A stretch of 64,000 bases of DNA from Acetobacter lambici. Its GTDB lineage: Bacteria; Pseudomonadota; Alphaproteobacteria; Acetobacterales; Acetobacteraceae. Position numbers and translations under genes: made by a program. Where the stretch lies: contig NZ_WOTD01000010.1 of assembly GCF_011516885.1 (NCBI RefSeq), positions 19,051 to 83,050 of the forward strand. The letters are read 5' to 3'. Numbering within the stretch: the stretch's first letter is position 1; every line of letters begins with the position of its first letter. Of this stretch, positions 18,414-27,478 are shown in pieces. Under the pieces are notes generated by a model. The model was not told the DNA's origin and made no database searches. It saw only the letters and a list, made by a program, of their open reading frames with translations.

Positions 18414-18947
18414 ATGGCTGATGACCACGACGACACCACGGGAAATGACGCATTCCCCCCCACCAGCCTGCTGCCCTACGACCAGTGGCTGGAAGAGGCT
18501 TACAGGGACGTCATGTTCAAAGCACTCGAACATGTGAGCCGCGAAGGGCTTGCAGGCGAGCACCATTTCTATCTGACTTTCCGCACGGACCTGTCTGGCG
18601 TGCAAATTCCTGACCGGCTCCGTGCCCAGTACCCGCACGAGATGACCATTGTGCTCCAACACCAGTTCTGGGACCTGAACGTGGACCGCGATGCCGGGAT
18701 TGTGTCCGTCGGTCTGTCCTTTGGGGGTGTTGGCTCCATTCTGGTTATTCCCGTTCGGGCCATTACCGGGTTCGCGGACCCCTCCATCCACTTCAACCTG
18801 CACTTTGAGCCGGAGGAGGATGAGGAAAACGCACCCACGGACCACACTCCGGCCGATGCCGGGGACGATGCGGAAGCACAGGGCGACTCCTCCTCCCAGG
18901 TGGTCAGCCTTGACGCCTTCCGCCGCAAAGGACCATCACCAGCCTGA
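18414..18947 (+). CDS. sspB: SspB-family ClpXP adaptor protein
   Basis: 177 residues. The core ('[20 protein letters not shown]' to '[20 protein letters not shown]', about 23-130) is the alphaproteobacterial SspB fold that binds the AANDN-type part of ssrA-tagged proteins. A long acidic, disordered linker ('[19 protein letters not shown]') leads to the C-terminal '[10 protein letters not shown]', the likely ClpX-docking peptide. The start follows AAGGAGA. It lies about 200 bases after ssrA and 50 bases before the fumarase gene, so tag and adaptor are encoded side by side. Confidence 0.9.
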   Translation: MADDHDDTTGNDAFPPTSLLPYDQWLEEAYRDVMFKALEHVSREGLAGEHHFYLTFRTDLSGVQIPDRLRAQYPHEMTIVLQHQFWDLNVDRDAGIVSVGLSFGGVGSILVIPVRAITGFADPSIHFNLHFEPEEDEENAPTDHTPADAGDDAEAQGDSSSQVVSLDAFRRKGPSPA

Positions 18948-18997
18948 CCCCCGGTGCGCGGGGGTTCAGGCCGACGGAGAGAGTAAGAGACACGACC

Positions 18998-20653
18998 ATG
19001 ACCAGCCAGCCCCCCCGCCCCCCACTGCCAGAATTCGCCTACTCCCCCCTGTTCCCTTTGGGGGAGGACACAACCCAGTACCGCAAGATCGATATTGCCG
19101 GTGGTGTCAGCACATCGCATTGCGGTGGCAAAACCGTTTTGCACGTAACCCCCGAAGCGCTGACGGAACTGACGGCCCGCGCCTTCCACGAGGTGGCCCA
19201 CTTCCTGCGCCCCACACACCTGCAAAAACTGGCCAATATCCTCAAGGACCCCGAAGCCTCGGACAATGACCGCTTTGTGGCCCTCGACCTGCTCAAGAAC
19301 GCCTGCATTGCCGCAGGCGGCATTCTGCCCATGTGCCAGGATACCGGGACCGCCATTGTGTTTGGCAAAAAAGGCCAGCGCGTATGGGTGGAAGGCAACG
19401 AGGAAATCGCTTTTTCCAAAGGTGTGTACGAGACCTACACCCGCACCAGCCTGCGCTATTCGCAAATGGCCCCGCTGAGCATGTTCGAGGAAAAGAACAC
19501 CGGCACCAACCTGCCCGTGCAGTGCGATATTTTTGCCAGCCCCGCCGGTGTGCATGACGAGCAGATGGACCTGATGTTTGTGGCCAAGGGCGGCGGCTCG
19601 GCCAACAAGACATTTCTGTTTCAGGAAACCCGCGCTCTCCTTGGCTCGGAGCAGCAGTTGCTGGACTGGCTGGACACAAAGGTGCGCACACTTGGCACCT
19701 CCGCCTGCCCGCCCTACCACCTTGCCATTGTGATTGGCGGCATGTCCGCCGAGCAGACGCTTAAAACCGTCAAGCTCGCCTCCACCCACTGGTACGATGC
19801 CCTGCCCACCAAGGGCGACATGACGGGCCATGCCTTCCGTGATCTGGAGATGGAGCAGAAGGTGCTCGAACTCACCCGCAAGCTGGGCATTGGCGCGCAG
19901 TTTGGCGGCAAATACTTCTGCCATGACGTGCGCGTGGTGCGCCTGCCCCGGCATGGGGCATCGCTCCCCGTGGGGATTGGCGTCTCCTGCTCGGCTGACC
20001 GCCAGATCAAGGCGCGGGTTACGGCCGAAGGGTTCTTTTTGGAACAGCTTGAGCACGACCCCGCCCGCTTCCTGCCCGAAACCACGGACGAACATCTGGA
20101 AGGCGAGGCGGTCCGCATTGACCTGAACCGCCCGATGGACGAAATCCGCAAGACCCTCTCGCAATACCCGGTCAAGACCCGCCTTGCCCTGACCGGCACG
20201 GTGGTGGTTGCGCGTGATATTGCCCACGCCAAGTTCCGCGAGCGGCTCCAGCGCGGGGAGGGCCTGCCCCAGTACCTCAAGGACCACCCCGTCTACTACG
20301 CTGGCCCTGCCAAAACGCCCGCGGGCATGCCCACCGGCTCCTTTGGCCCCACCACGGCGGGGCGTATGGATTCGTACGTGGCCGAGTTGCAGGCCAATGG
20401 CGGCTCCTTTGTCATGCTGGCCAAGGGCAACCGCTCCAAGGCCGTGCGGGACGCATGCCAGCAATACGGCGGCTTTTACCTTGGCTCCGTCGGTGGCCCC
20501 GCCGCCCGGCTGGCCAAGGACTGCATCCGCAAGGTGGAGGTGCTCGAATACCCCGAACTGGGCATGGAAGCGGTGTGGAAGATCGAGGTTGAGGACTTCC
20601 CCGCCTTTATTGTTATTGATGATAAGGGCAACGACTTCTACGCTGAGCTGTAA
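18998..20653 (+). CDS. fumA: Fumarate hydratase class I
   Basis: 551 residues, the length of the fused alpha-plus-beta class I enzymes (E. coli FumA/FumB about 548). Cysteines likely to hold the oxygen-sensitive 4Fe-4S cluster are seen in '[14 protein letters not shown]' (about 108), '[15 protein letters not shown]' (about 235) and 'GVSCSADRQ' (about 330). The C-terminal beta domain carries '[14 protein letters not shown]' (about 448). It interconverts fumarate and malate in the TCA cycle. AGAGAG precedes the start. A GC-rich hairpin (20669-20694) lies between it and the VOC gene. Confidence 0.97.
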   Translation: MTSQPPRPPLPEFAYSPLFPLGEDTTQYRKIDIAGGVSTSHCGGKTVLHVTPEALTELTARAFHEVAHFLRPTHLQKLANILKDPEASDNDRFVALDLLKNACIAAGGILPMCQDTGTAIVFGKKGQRVWVEGNEEIAFSKGVYETYTRTSLRYSQMAPLSMFEEKNTGTNLPVQCDIFASPAGVHDEQMDLMFVAKGGGSANKTFLFQETRALLGSEQQLLDWLDTKVRTLGTSACPPYHLAIVIGGMSAEQTLKTVKLASTHWYDALPTKGDMTGHAFRDLEMEQKVLELTRKLGIGAQFGGKYFCHDVRVVRLPRHGASLPVGIGVSCSADRQIKARVTAEGFFLEQLEHDPARFLPETTDEHLEGEAVRIDLNRPMDEIRKTLSQYPVKTRLALTGTVVVARDIAHAKFRERLQRGEGLPQYLKDHPVYYAGPAKTPAGMPTGSFGPTTAGRMDSYVAELQANGGSFVMLAKGNRSKAVRDACQQYGGFYLGSVGGPAARLAKDCIRKVEVLEYPELGMEAVWKIEVEDFPAFIVIDDKGNDFYAEL

Positions 20654-20712
20654 CCCCCCACCGGGGCTGCCCCGCCGCCACACCGTGGCGGGGCGGACAG
20701 AAGAGGAGCTGT

Positions 20713-21114
20713 GTGGTTTTCATGCGCTTTACAGTCGATCGTCTGGACCATGTTGTCCTGACCGTGCGGGATGTTGAAATTTCCGCCTCGTGGTACCAGC
20801 GCGTGCTTGGCATGGAGCGGGAAGAATACGGGCGTAACAACCGTACGGCCCTGCGCTTTGGCGGGCAGAAGCTCAACCTCCGCCCGTACGACGCCGCAGG
20901 CTGGGACACAGCCACCCATGCCCTGCCCGGCGGCAACGACCTGTGCTTTATTACCGCCATTACCAGCGAGGACGTGGTGGAACACCTTAAGGGCTGCGGC
21001 ATTACCATTGTGGACGGCCCCGTGGCCCGCCTTGGCGCCATTGGCCCCATTACCTCGGTCTACTGCCACGACCCGGATGAAAACCTGATCGAGATTGCCT
21101 CCTATCAGGGTTAA
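20713..21114 (+). CDS. VOC family (glyoxalase-like) protein
   Basis: 133 residues with a single vicinal-oxygen-chelate domain: 'RLDHVVLTVRDVEISASWYQRVLGM' type start, middle 'GGNDLCFIT' and end 'SVYCHDPDENLIEIASY', where the metal-ligand His and Glu positions are present. The start may be the GTG at 20713 (AGGAG four bases upstream) or the ATG three codons on. Its nearest relatives are usually annotated as virulence-type or glyoxalase/bleomycin-resistance proteins; the substrate is unknown. Confidence 0.85.
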   Translation: MVFMRFTVDRLDHVVLTVRDVEISASWYQRVLGMEREEYGRNNRTALRFGGQKLNLRPYDAAGWDTATHALPGGNDLCFITAITSEDVVEHLKGCGITIVDGPVARLGAIGPITSVYCHDPDENLIEIASYQG

Positions 21115-21151
21115 AACAAAAAAACGGGTGCCCGCGTAACCGGGCACCCGT
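21115..21151. terminator. Terminator between the VOC and hydrolase genes
   Basis: Perfect 11-bp arms ACGGGTGCCCG (21124-21134) and CGGGCACCCGT (21141-21151). On the minus strand it is followed by seven T, so it mainly serves the leftward hydrolase gene. It lies directly after the VOC stop. Confidence 0.88.
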
Positions 21152-21183
21152 TTGAGGCACACAGACCCATAAAATCCGGTATT

Positions 21184-22764
21184 TTACCCCGCGTGGGTCT
21201 GCTGCTGCTGCGTCTGCTGCTGTTTGAGCCGCACCGCGTCATCATGATCCACAATGGTATGGCGAGTGCTGAGCCATCCGCCCCTAAAGCCCGCGCGCAG
21301 CAGGCCACGGCAGATAATGGGGTTATCCTTCATGGTGTTCCACACCATGCCATCCCGCCAGTTTTCGACCATGAGCAGGATCGGCCCCTGATCAATGCCA
21401 ATATAGGTATCATCCGCCCAGTAGGCCTGTTTGCCGTCGTGGTAACTGGGGTTGAACGCATCCACAAAGCCATAGGTGCCGTAAATGCGGTCACCGTATT
21501 TGTCTTTCATGGTGCGCAGGGCGGGAATGGCCAGTTCTGGCGCAAACGCCACGGACCCACCAGCCGCCGTTGGGGCCAGTGTGCCATCATCCAGCGTGTA
21601 ATCACGCCCCACGCCACGCGCGGTATAGGCCATGAACTTGCGCGACTGCCCGTTTTCCACCTTTGTGGTCTCGGCCGGGCCATCGCTTGCGGTCAGACCC
21701 CAGACATTTGGCCCGTAATCCTGCCACTTGCCGGGGTTCTGTGTGGCATAGCCCTGCTGGGCGTACACGGCACGGCGGCTGTTCTCAAAATAGTCGATGC
21801 CTGCCGAGCGGCTCCAGTCGTCCTTAATGCCCCTGAAGTCGATCCACGCATGGGTGTACTGGTGGCCAAACAGAGGGGCAAAGTTGAGGAAGGTCTGGCC
21901 ATAGGATTCACCCCAACGGTTTTTGTTGGTGGAAATCCATGCCTGCCATGAGGTGGGGTCCAGCGGATGGGTGGTGGAGCCAAGCCCCATCACATACAGC
22001 ATCATCCCCTCGTTATACCCTTCCCAGTAATTGGGTAAAAAGCCATGTTCGGGCGACCAGCCCATGCTCAGCCGGTTATCGGGGCGGAGCATCCAGCGCC
22101 AGTCCACGCGGTTGAACAGCTTGGCGGCAAGGTCGCGTATTTCGGCCTCGGAGGCGGAATCATGCGTGTAGTAACTGCCTGTAAACAGCACACCCTGCAT
22201 GAGCAGGGCCGTGTCTATGCTGGACAGTTCAATATCCGCACCAAGGCGCAACCCGTTATCACGCCGCAGAAAGTGGTAGAAAAAGCCATGAAAACCCGAC
22301 GCCTTGTCTGGCGTGTCGTTCTGGGGGAGCTTCCACAGGTAGCGCAGGGTTGTCAGGGTCCGGTCCACGGCCTGCTGGCGGTTGATGTAACCACGGTCCG
22401 CGCCAATACCATATGCGGTCAGCGCAAACCCAATGGAGGCAACGCTGGACTGGGTCTGGTCAGACGGGTAGCGGTCGGGCACCAGCCCGGTTGCGGGGTC
22501 TGCCGACTCCCAGAACCACTGGAAGGTCCGGTGCTCCAGATCGGCCAGAAAGGCCCTGTCCGTCTGGTCGGGGCGGAAGGAGCTGGGCGCTGGACGCGCC
22601 ACCACGGAGGATGAGGTTGTCGCAGCCTGTGCGCCCCCCACCTGCATGCCGCCCAGTGCGCTACAGAGCATGAGCAAGGACACAAAAGCCCGTCCGGATT
22701 TACGGCCCCGCGCGGGCTGGCTGGTTTTTGTCTTGCCATGTGCAAAAAAGCGCCTCAATGCCAT
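21184..22764 (-). CDS. Glucoamylase-like glycoside hydrolase (GH144-type)
   Basis: About 526 residues from the ATG with AAGG just upstream (earlier in-frame starts at 22782 and 22917 are less likely). A basic N-terminus and hydrophobic 'AFVSLLMLCSALGGM' form a signal peptide ending near 'GAQAA'. The catalytic domain is the alpha/alpha-barrel 'glycoamylase' family that includes GH144 beta-1,2-glucanases: 'LEHRTFQWFWESADPATGLVPDR', 'SSVASIGFALTAYGIG', 'PNYWEGYNEGMMLYVMGLGS' and 'GIDQGPILLMVENWRDGMVW'. The C-terminus ends in a Gln-rich tail. It probably acts on beta-glucan in the periplasm; exact linkage is inferred only from family. Confidence 0.85.
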   Translation of the reverse strand: MALRRFFAHGKTKTSQPARGRKSGRAFVSLLMLCSALGGMQVGGAQAATTSSSVVARPAPSSFRPDQTDRAFLADLEHRTFQWFWESADPATGLVPDRYPSDQTQSSVASIGFALTAYGIGADRGYINRQQAVDRTLTTLRYLWKLPQNDTPDKASGFHGFFYHFLRRDNGLRLGADIELSSIDTALLMQGVLFTGSYYTHDSASEAEIRDLAAKLFNRVDWRWMLRPDNRLSMGWSPEHGFLPNYWEGYNEGMMLYVMGLGSTTHPLDPTSWQAWISTNKNRWGESYGQTFLNFAPLFGHQYTHAWIDFRGIKDDWSRSAGIDYFENSRRAVYAQQGYATQNPGKWQDYGPNVWGLTASDGPAETTKVENGQSRKFMAYTARGVGRDYTLDDGTLAPTAAGGSVAFAPELAIPALRTMKDKYGDRIYGTYGFVDAFNPSYHDGKQAYWADDTYIGIDQGPILLMVENWRDGMVWNTMKDNPIICRGLLRAGFRGGWLSTRHTIVDHDDAVRLKQQQTQQQQTHAG

Positions 22765-23156
22765 AAGCCTTGCATTCCTCATCTGTTCACAACAGGCCCA
22801 CTGCCACAGCAGGCGTATTTTTTTGATCCGCCCAGGTGCCGCGCCACACCCGATCCACCCCTGAGTATAGGGGCCATGCCGCTGCCCCCGCCAGACCGGG
22901 ACAAGGGCACACCACACGGAATCTGCCGAATTTCAGAAAATATTCACGTTTTTATATGTGCCTCAAGGGCTACATAACGGGCCACAGTGCATACAACATG
23001 CCAGCCCTGAGCGCCCCACACACATGCACAGCACGACCCTTGCGGGAGTTGATTGTAAAAAATTGACACCACCATGCAAAACAACACAGTGCGTCCAGCC
23101 CGGTAATGCGCCTATAAAGACCACCTGATCATTCCAGCCCCGAATATGATTCATTC
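22765..23156. other. Intergenic region, AT-richer than its neighbours
   Basis: 392 bases between the divergent hydrolase gene and the gene at 23157. Composition falls noticeably in GC near 22920-23070 and 23140-23200. It must hold both promoters; I see no gene, hairpin pair or repeat that stands out. Confidence 0.5.
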
Positions 23157-23648
23157 ATGACATACCAATATAATATTCTTCGTTTTTTTTATGAACTTCT
23201 GGATATTCTAGTGTCCCGGCTGGAATATATTTTGCGTGGCCTTGCCACCAGCCATGTGCTTATTCCCCCACCCGCGCAGAGCCACTCGTTTTTGATCATG
23301 ACGGCGGAGGAAAAAGGCGGCAGAACCTTTTACAAACCGGCCTATTATCTGTTTTCCAAAACCCGCGAACATCTGAGCGGGTATTTTGCCCGCGGGGAAG
23401 ACCGCCTTTATTTGGAAAACACCCAGCACTGCCTGCTGATCGCCTTTGCGGATTCCACGCTGGTAGTCGGGCGGGAAGCCACAATATCGGACTACCACCC
23501 CCATTCTTTTGAGACCCTGCTGGCCCTCAAGGCGCATATGCGTAATATCAAACTCGGCAAGTACGCCGAGGAATATCTGGTTCTGCCCAAAAAAACCACC
23601 ATTCCGCCCCGCCCCGCAGCACTCGGCCAGCGCGCGCAGGCCCGCTAG
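23157..23648 (+). CDS. Hypothetical protein
   Basis: 163 residues, family not recognised. A possibly amphipathic N-terminal segment ('ILRFFYELLDILVSRLEYIL') precedes a soluble part with 'KPAYYLFSKTREHLSGYFARGEDRLYL' and 'CLLIAFADSTLVVGREATISDY'. The AT-rich first 45 codons differ from the GC-rich rest, and an internal ATG at 23298 (MTAEEKGG) is an alternative start. A hairpin lies just after the stop and ugd starts 177 bases on. The neighbourhood suggests an envelope or polysaccharide role, but nothing in the sequence proves it. Confidence 0.6.
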   Translation: MTYQYNILRFFYELLDILVSRLEYILRGLATSHVLIPPPAQSHSFLIMTAEEKGGRTFYKPAYYLFSKTREHLSGYFARGEDRLYLENTQHCLLIAFADSTLVVGREATISDYHPHSFETLLALKAHMRNIKLGKYAEEYLVLPKKTTIPPRPAALGQRAQAR

Positions 23649-23653
23649 GCCAG

Positions 23654-23693
23654 TTGGGGCGGATGAGCAGGTCGCACTCATCCGCGCAACCCC
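23654..23693 (+). terminator. Stem-loop after the 23157-23648 gene
   Basis: GGATGAG and CTCATCC arms extended by GGGG/CCCC pairing, beginning six bases past the stop. There is no T-run; termination is inferred from position. Confidence 0.5.
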
Positions 23694-23825
23694 GCCCACG
23701 GCCCCTGCCACCTGCGCGTACCAGCAGCAAAACAGCGTGACGGATTTTTTCCGCTCATGTATTGCACCCCCTTGGCGCACCGGGACAATACGCCCCGATC
23801 GCACAGGGTCTGGGGAGATGCCACC

Positions 23826-24992
23826 ATGAAAATTGCAGTTGTCGGTCTGGGGTATGTTGGCCTGTCCAACGCTATTCTGCTGGCCCAGCACCATGACGTT
23901 ATGGCCGTTGATGTGGATGCAGGCCGGGTGGACAAGGTGAACAACCGCGAAGCCCCGATTATTGATACCGAGATCGAGGACTACCTGCGCAACAGGCCAC
24001 TCAGCCTGACCGCCACGACCGACCTTGCCGCGGCCAGCCGTAACGCCAGCTTTGTCATAATTGCTACCCCCACCAATTATGACGCGCAGGAAAACTACTT
24101 TGACACATCCTCCGTAACGGATGTGATCGCCAGCGTAAGCGCGCTTAACCCCGAGGCCACAATTGTGATCAAATCCACCATTCCGGTTGGATTTGTGGAC
24201 CAGGTCCGTGTGGAGCTGAACACCGATCAGGTTATCTTCTCCCCCGAATTTTTGCGCGAGGGACGCGCACTGTACGACAACCTGCACCCATCGCGCATTA
24301 TTGTGGGCGAACGCAGCGCGCGGGCGGAACGCTTTGCGGCCCTTATGGTGGAAGGTGCGATCAAAAAGGACGTGCCCCTGCTGTTTACCGAGGCCACGGA
24401 GGCAGAGGCCATCAAGCTGTTCGCCAACACCTACCTTGCCATGCGCGTGGCGTTTTTTAACGAACTGGACAGCTATTCACTCGCCCGTGGTCTGGACACG
24501 CGCCAGATTATTGAGGGCGTGTGCCTGGACCCGCGCATAGGCCAGCATTACAACAACCCCTCCTTTGGCTACGGCGGCTACTGCCTGCCCAAGGACACAA
24601 AGCAACTGCTGGCCAACTACATGCAGGTGCCCCAGAACCTGATCCGCGCCATTGTGGACGCCAACCGCACGCGCAAGGATTTTCTGGCCGACCAGATTCT
24701 GGCCATGCAGCCCAAAGTGGTCGGCATTTACCGGCTGGCCATGAAAACGGCGTCCGATAACTTCCGGCAAAGCTCCATTCAGGGCATCATGAAGCGGCTC
24801 AAGGCCAAGGGGATCGAGATTGTTGTCTACGAACCCGCCATGAAGGACGACCAGTTTTTTGGCTCGCGCGTGCTGCGCAATCTGGAGGAGTTCAAGGCTG
24901 TTTCCTCCGTTATTGTCAGCAACCGCCACCACCCGGAACTGGCCGATGTAAAAGACCGCGTGTTCACCCGCGACCTGTTTGGCAGCGACTAA
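23826..24992 (+). CDS. ugd: UDP-glucose 6-dehydrogenase
   Basis: 388 residues from the ATG with GGAG eight bases upstream, identical in length to E. coli Ugd. It has an N-terminal NAD site '[20 protein letters not shown]', the catalytic cysteine in '[18 protein letters not shown]' (about 253), and '[20 protein letters not shown]'. It oxidises UDP-glucose to UDP-glucuronate for exopolysaccharide or LPS. It lies within a run of sugar-nucleotide genes (galE, hldD, hldE). Confidence 0.97.
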   Translation: MKIAVVGLGYVGLSNAILLAQHHDVMAVDVDAGRVDKVNNREAPIIDTEIEDYLRNRPLSLTATTDLAAASRNASFVIIATPTNYDAQENYFDTSSVTDVIASVSALNPEATIVIKSTIPVGFVDQVRVELNTDQVIFSPEFLREGRALYDNLHPSRIIVGERSARAERFAALMVEGAIKKDVPLLFTEATEAEAIKLFANTYLAMRVAFFNELDSYSLARGLDTRQIIEGVCLDPRIGQHYNNPSFGYGGYCLPKDTKQLLANYMQVPQNLIRAIVDANRTRKDFLADQILAMQPKVVGIYRLAMKTASDNFRQSSIQGIMKRLKAKGIEIVVYEPAMKDDQFFGSRVLRNLEEFKAVSSVIVSNRHHPELADVKDRVFTRDLFGSD

Positions 24993-25048
24993 GCCCCCCA
25001 AACAGGGGCGGCGGCACACGCGGCCGCGCACGCCCTTCGCCCCACACG

Positions 25049-26038
25049 TTAGTTGCTGCCGTATCCGCGCGGATTTTTCTCACGCCACCGGAAGGCGGTT
25101 TCCACAATCTGGTCCAACTCCCCCAGTCTGGGCTGCCAGCCGGTTTCCCTGCGCAGTGTGGTGGAATCGGCTACCAGCACTGCGGGGTCACCCAGCCTGC
25201 GCGCGGCTGGCTCCCACGGCACCTGTAGCCCGCTCACACGCGCAACACTGCGGATAACCTCCAGATTGGAATAGCCGTGGCCATTCCCCAGATTGTACAC
25301 AACGCTGCGCGTGGCAATCTGGTCCAAAGCCCGGATATGCGCATCCGCAAGGTCCGTGACATGAATATAATCGCGGATGCAGGACCCATCGCGCGTTGGG
25401 TAATCCGTGCCAAACAGTTTGAGTGCGGGTCTGCGGCCCAGAGCGGCATCAATGGTCAGCGGGATAAGGTGTGTTTCGGGGCCGTGGTCCTCCCCCGCGC
25501 GGCCAAGCGGGTCCGCCCCTGCGGCGTTGAAGTAACGCAGGCAGGCACTGCGCAGCCCGTATAAGCTATCGGCCCAGTGCAGCACGCGCTCGATCATGAA
25601 CTTGCTCTCCCCATAGGGGGAGCCGGGCTGGACCAGAGCGGTCTCGGCAATGGGGTCGGCCCGTTCGGGGCCACCAAACAGGGCCGCCGTGGAGGAAAAA
25701 ACCAGTTTTTTAACGCCGTGCAGCGCACAGGCCTGCACAAGGTTGATCCCGGTCAGGTAATTCTGGCGCAGGTAATGAAAAGGGTCCGCCATGCTCGCCC
25801 CAACCAGCGAGAGGGCCGCAAAGTGCAGAACACCATCCCACGGTTGTGCGGCCACAACATCCACCGTGGCCTGATAATCCATCAGGTCCACATCATGGAT
25901 CGCAACCCCGGCGGGCACCGCACCCCTGTGCCCGGTGCTGAAATTGTCCAGCACAGCCACCTCATGCCCCGCGTCCAGCAACGCCAGCACAACGTGGCTG
26001 CCCACAAAACCCGCACCCCCGGTTACCAGATACCGCAC
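25049..26038 (-). CDS. galE: UDP-glucose 4-epimerase
   Basis: 329 residues of the extended SDR family: '[20 protein letters not shown]' cofactor site, 'FSSTAALFG' with the catalytic Ser/Thr, '[13 protein letters not shown]' (YxxxK, about 148), and '[13 protein letters not shown]'. It converts UDP-glucose to UDP-galactose. It is convergent with ugd. The sequence is of the bacterial GalE/ExoB type used for polysaccharide precursors. Confidence 0.95.
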   Translation of the reverse strand: MRYLVTGGAGFVGSHVVLALLDAGHEVAVLDNFSTGHRGAVPAGVAIHDVDLMDYQATVDVVAAQPWDGVLHFAALSLVGASMADPFHYLRQNYLTGINLVQACALHGVKKLVFSSTAALFGGPERADPIAETALVQPGSPYGESKFMIERVLHWADSLYGLRSACLRYFNAAGADPLGRAGEDHGPETHLIPLTIDAALGRRPALKLFGTDYPTRDGSCIRDYIHVTDLADAHIRALDQIATRSVVYNLGNGHGYSNLEVIRSVARVSGLQVPWEPAARRLGDPAVLVADSTTLRRETGWQPRLGELDQIVETAFRWREKNPRGYGSN

Positions 26039-26404
26039 TCAAATTCCCCCACGTTAAACACTCTTACGCTTTGAGGCCCCCCGCACTGCCCTCACCCAGC
26101 CCGGTCTGGCAGGTGGCGGGCATATGCCGGTAGGGCAAAGCGCCCTCCAATGGACTGTCCATACCGGTCCGCTCCGCCTTAATCCAGAGCACGCGGCCAC
26201 ATTAACTGTTCCCACGTTACGAACCAGTAATGGGCGTTGGAGTTGTATTTGCCTGTTCCTGCCTGTGCAATTAGTATTGGTTCTGGCTGGGGTCCCCATG
26301 GGAGTGTCCGCTTTTTTGAACCATCGTGCATAGACACAGAACACAGAGTTGGCGCCTATGACCGTAACAGTCCTTCCATTTTTTAGTCCGGTGCCGTGCT
26401 GACC
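26039..26404. promoter_or_regulatory. Divergent promoter region galE/hldD
   Basis: 366 bases with no recognisable gene. It must carry promoters for leftward galE and rightward hldDE. The last 100 bases are AT-richer, with 'TTCCATTTTTTAGTCC' before hldD. No strong inverted repeats were seen. Confidence 0.5.
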
Positions 26405-27418
26405 ATGGCCAAACGTCTGATTGTAACCGGTGGCGCCGGGTTTATTGGCAGCAACATCATCCATGCGCTCAACCAGCGTGGGTTGAGCAACATTATTGCC
26501 GTGGACAACCTGACCAATGGCGACAAGGCGCTTAATCTGAGTGACCTTGCGATCTGTGACTACGTGGACAAGGACGTGTTCTATGACGCCCTGCTTGACG
26601 GGCATTACGGGCCAATAGACACCATTTTTCATGAAGGGGCGTGTTCGGCCACCACCGAGCATGATGGCCGCTACATGATGGCCAGCAATTACGAACCCAG
26701 CAAAAAACTGCTGACCTACTGCCAGCGCACGGGCACACGCCTGCTTTATGCCTCCAGTGCCGCCACCTATGGCGCGTCCACCAGCTTTACCGAAGACCCT
26801 GCCCACGAAAAACCGCTGAATGTTTACGGCTATTCCAAGCTGCTGTTTGACCAGATCGTCCGGCGCGCCCTGCCGGGCCTTGGAACGCAGGTTGCGGGTT
26901 TTCGCTACTTTAATGTGTATGGACCGCGCGAGCAGCATAAAGGCGGCATGGCGTCCGTGGCGTTCCACAACTTCAACCAGTTCATGGCCGATGGCTGCGT
27001 TCGCCTGTTTGGGCAATATGGTGCGTGCCAGCCGGGCGAGCAGATGCGTGACTTTATTGCCGTCAATGATCTGGTGGCCACCAAGCTCTGGTTCTTTGAC
27101 AACCCCGGACAGAGCGGGGTGTTCAATCTGGGCACGGGCCGGGCGCAGCCGTTTAATGATGTTGCAGCCGCCGTGGTCAACACCGTGCGCGCCCACCGCA
27201 ACCAGCCCCCGCTTGATCTGGCGGCAATGGTGCGCACAGGCGTGCTGGAATACACACCCTTCCCCGACAAACTGCGTGGCCGGTACCAGTGTTTTACACA
27301 GGCGGACATGCGCGCCCTGCGCGGAACAGGCTGCAATGTAGGGTACGCGGATGTGGCACATGGGGTCGCGGATTATGTGCGTCACCTCCTGCGCGCCCAA
27401 CCGGGCCACACACCATGA
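26405..27418 (+). CDS. hldD: ADP-L-glycero-D-manno-heptose 6-epimerase
   Basis: 337 residues; a GTG three codons earlier (26396) is also possible and neither has a strong Shine-Dalgarno site. Extended SDR fold: '[20 protein letters not shown]', 'YASSAATYG', '[14 protein letters not shown]' (YxxxK, about 140), then the family-specific '[20 protein letters not shown]'. It makes the ADP-L-heptose donor for the LPS inner core. It is the first gene of an operon with hldE (60 bases downstream) and an AGE-family gene. Confidence 0.96.
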   Translation: MAKRLIVTGGAGFIGSNIIHALNQRGLSNIIAVDNLTNGDKALNLSDLAICDYVDKDVFYDALLDGHYGPIDTIFHEGACSATTEHDGRYMMASNYEPSKKLLTYCQRTGTRLLYASSAATYGASTSFTEDPAHEKPLNVYGYSKLLFDQIVRRALPGLGTQVAGFRYFNVYGPREQHKGGMASVAFHNFNQFMADGCVRLFGQYGACQPGEQMRDFIAVNDLVATKLWFFDNPGQSGVFNLGTGRAQPFNDVAAAVVNTVRAHRNQPPLDLAAMVRTGVLEYTPFPDKLRGRYQCFTQADMRALRGTGCNVGYADVAHGVADYVRHLLRAQPGHTP

Positions 27419-27478
27419 CCACCCCACCAACCCGGCCCCCCTGCGGGCTTTTATCCGCCCCAGCGAGCATGATCCTCC

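Noticed and set aside
18569..20683. Minus-strand open frame of 704 codons opposite sspB and fumarase
   Set aside because: Shadow of two real genes; it would cross the sspB/fumA boundary.
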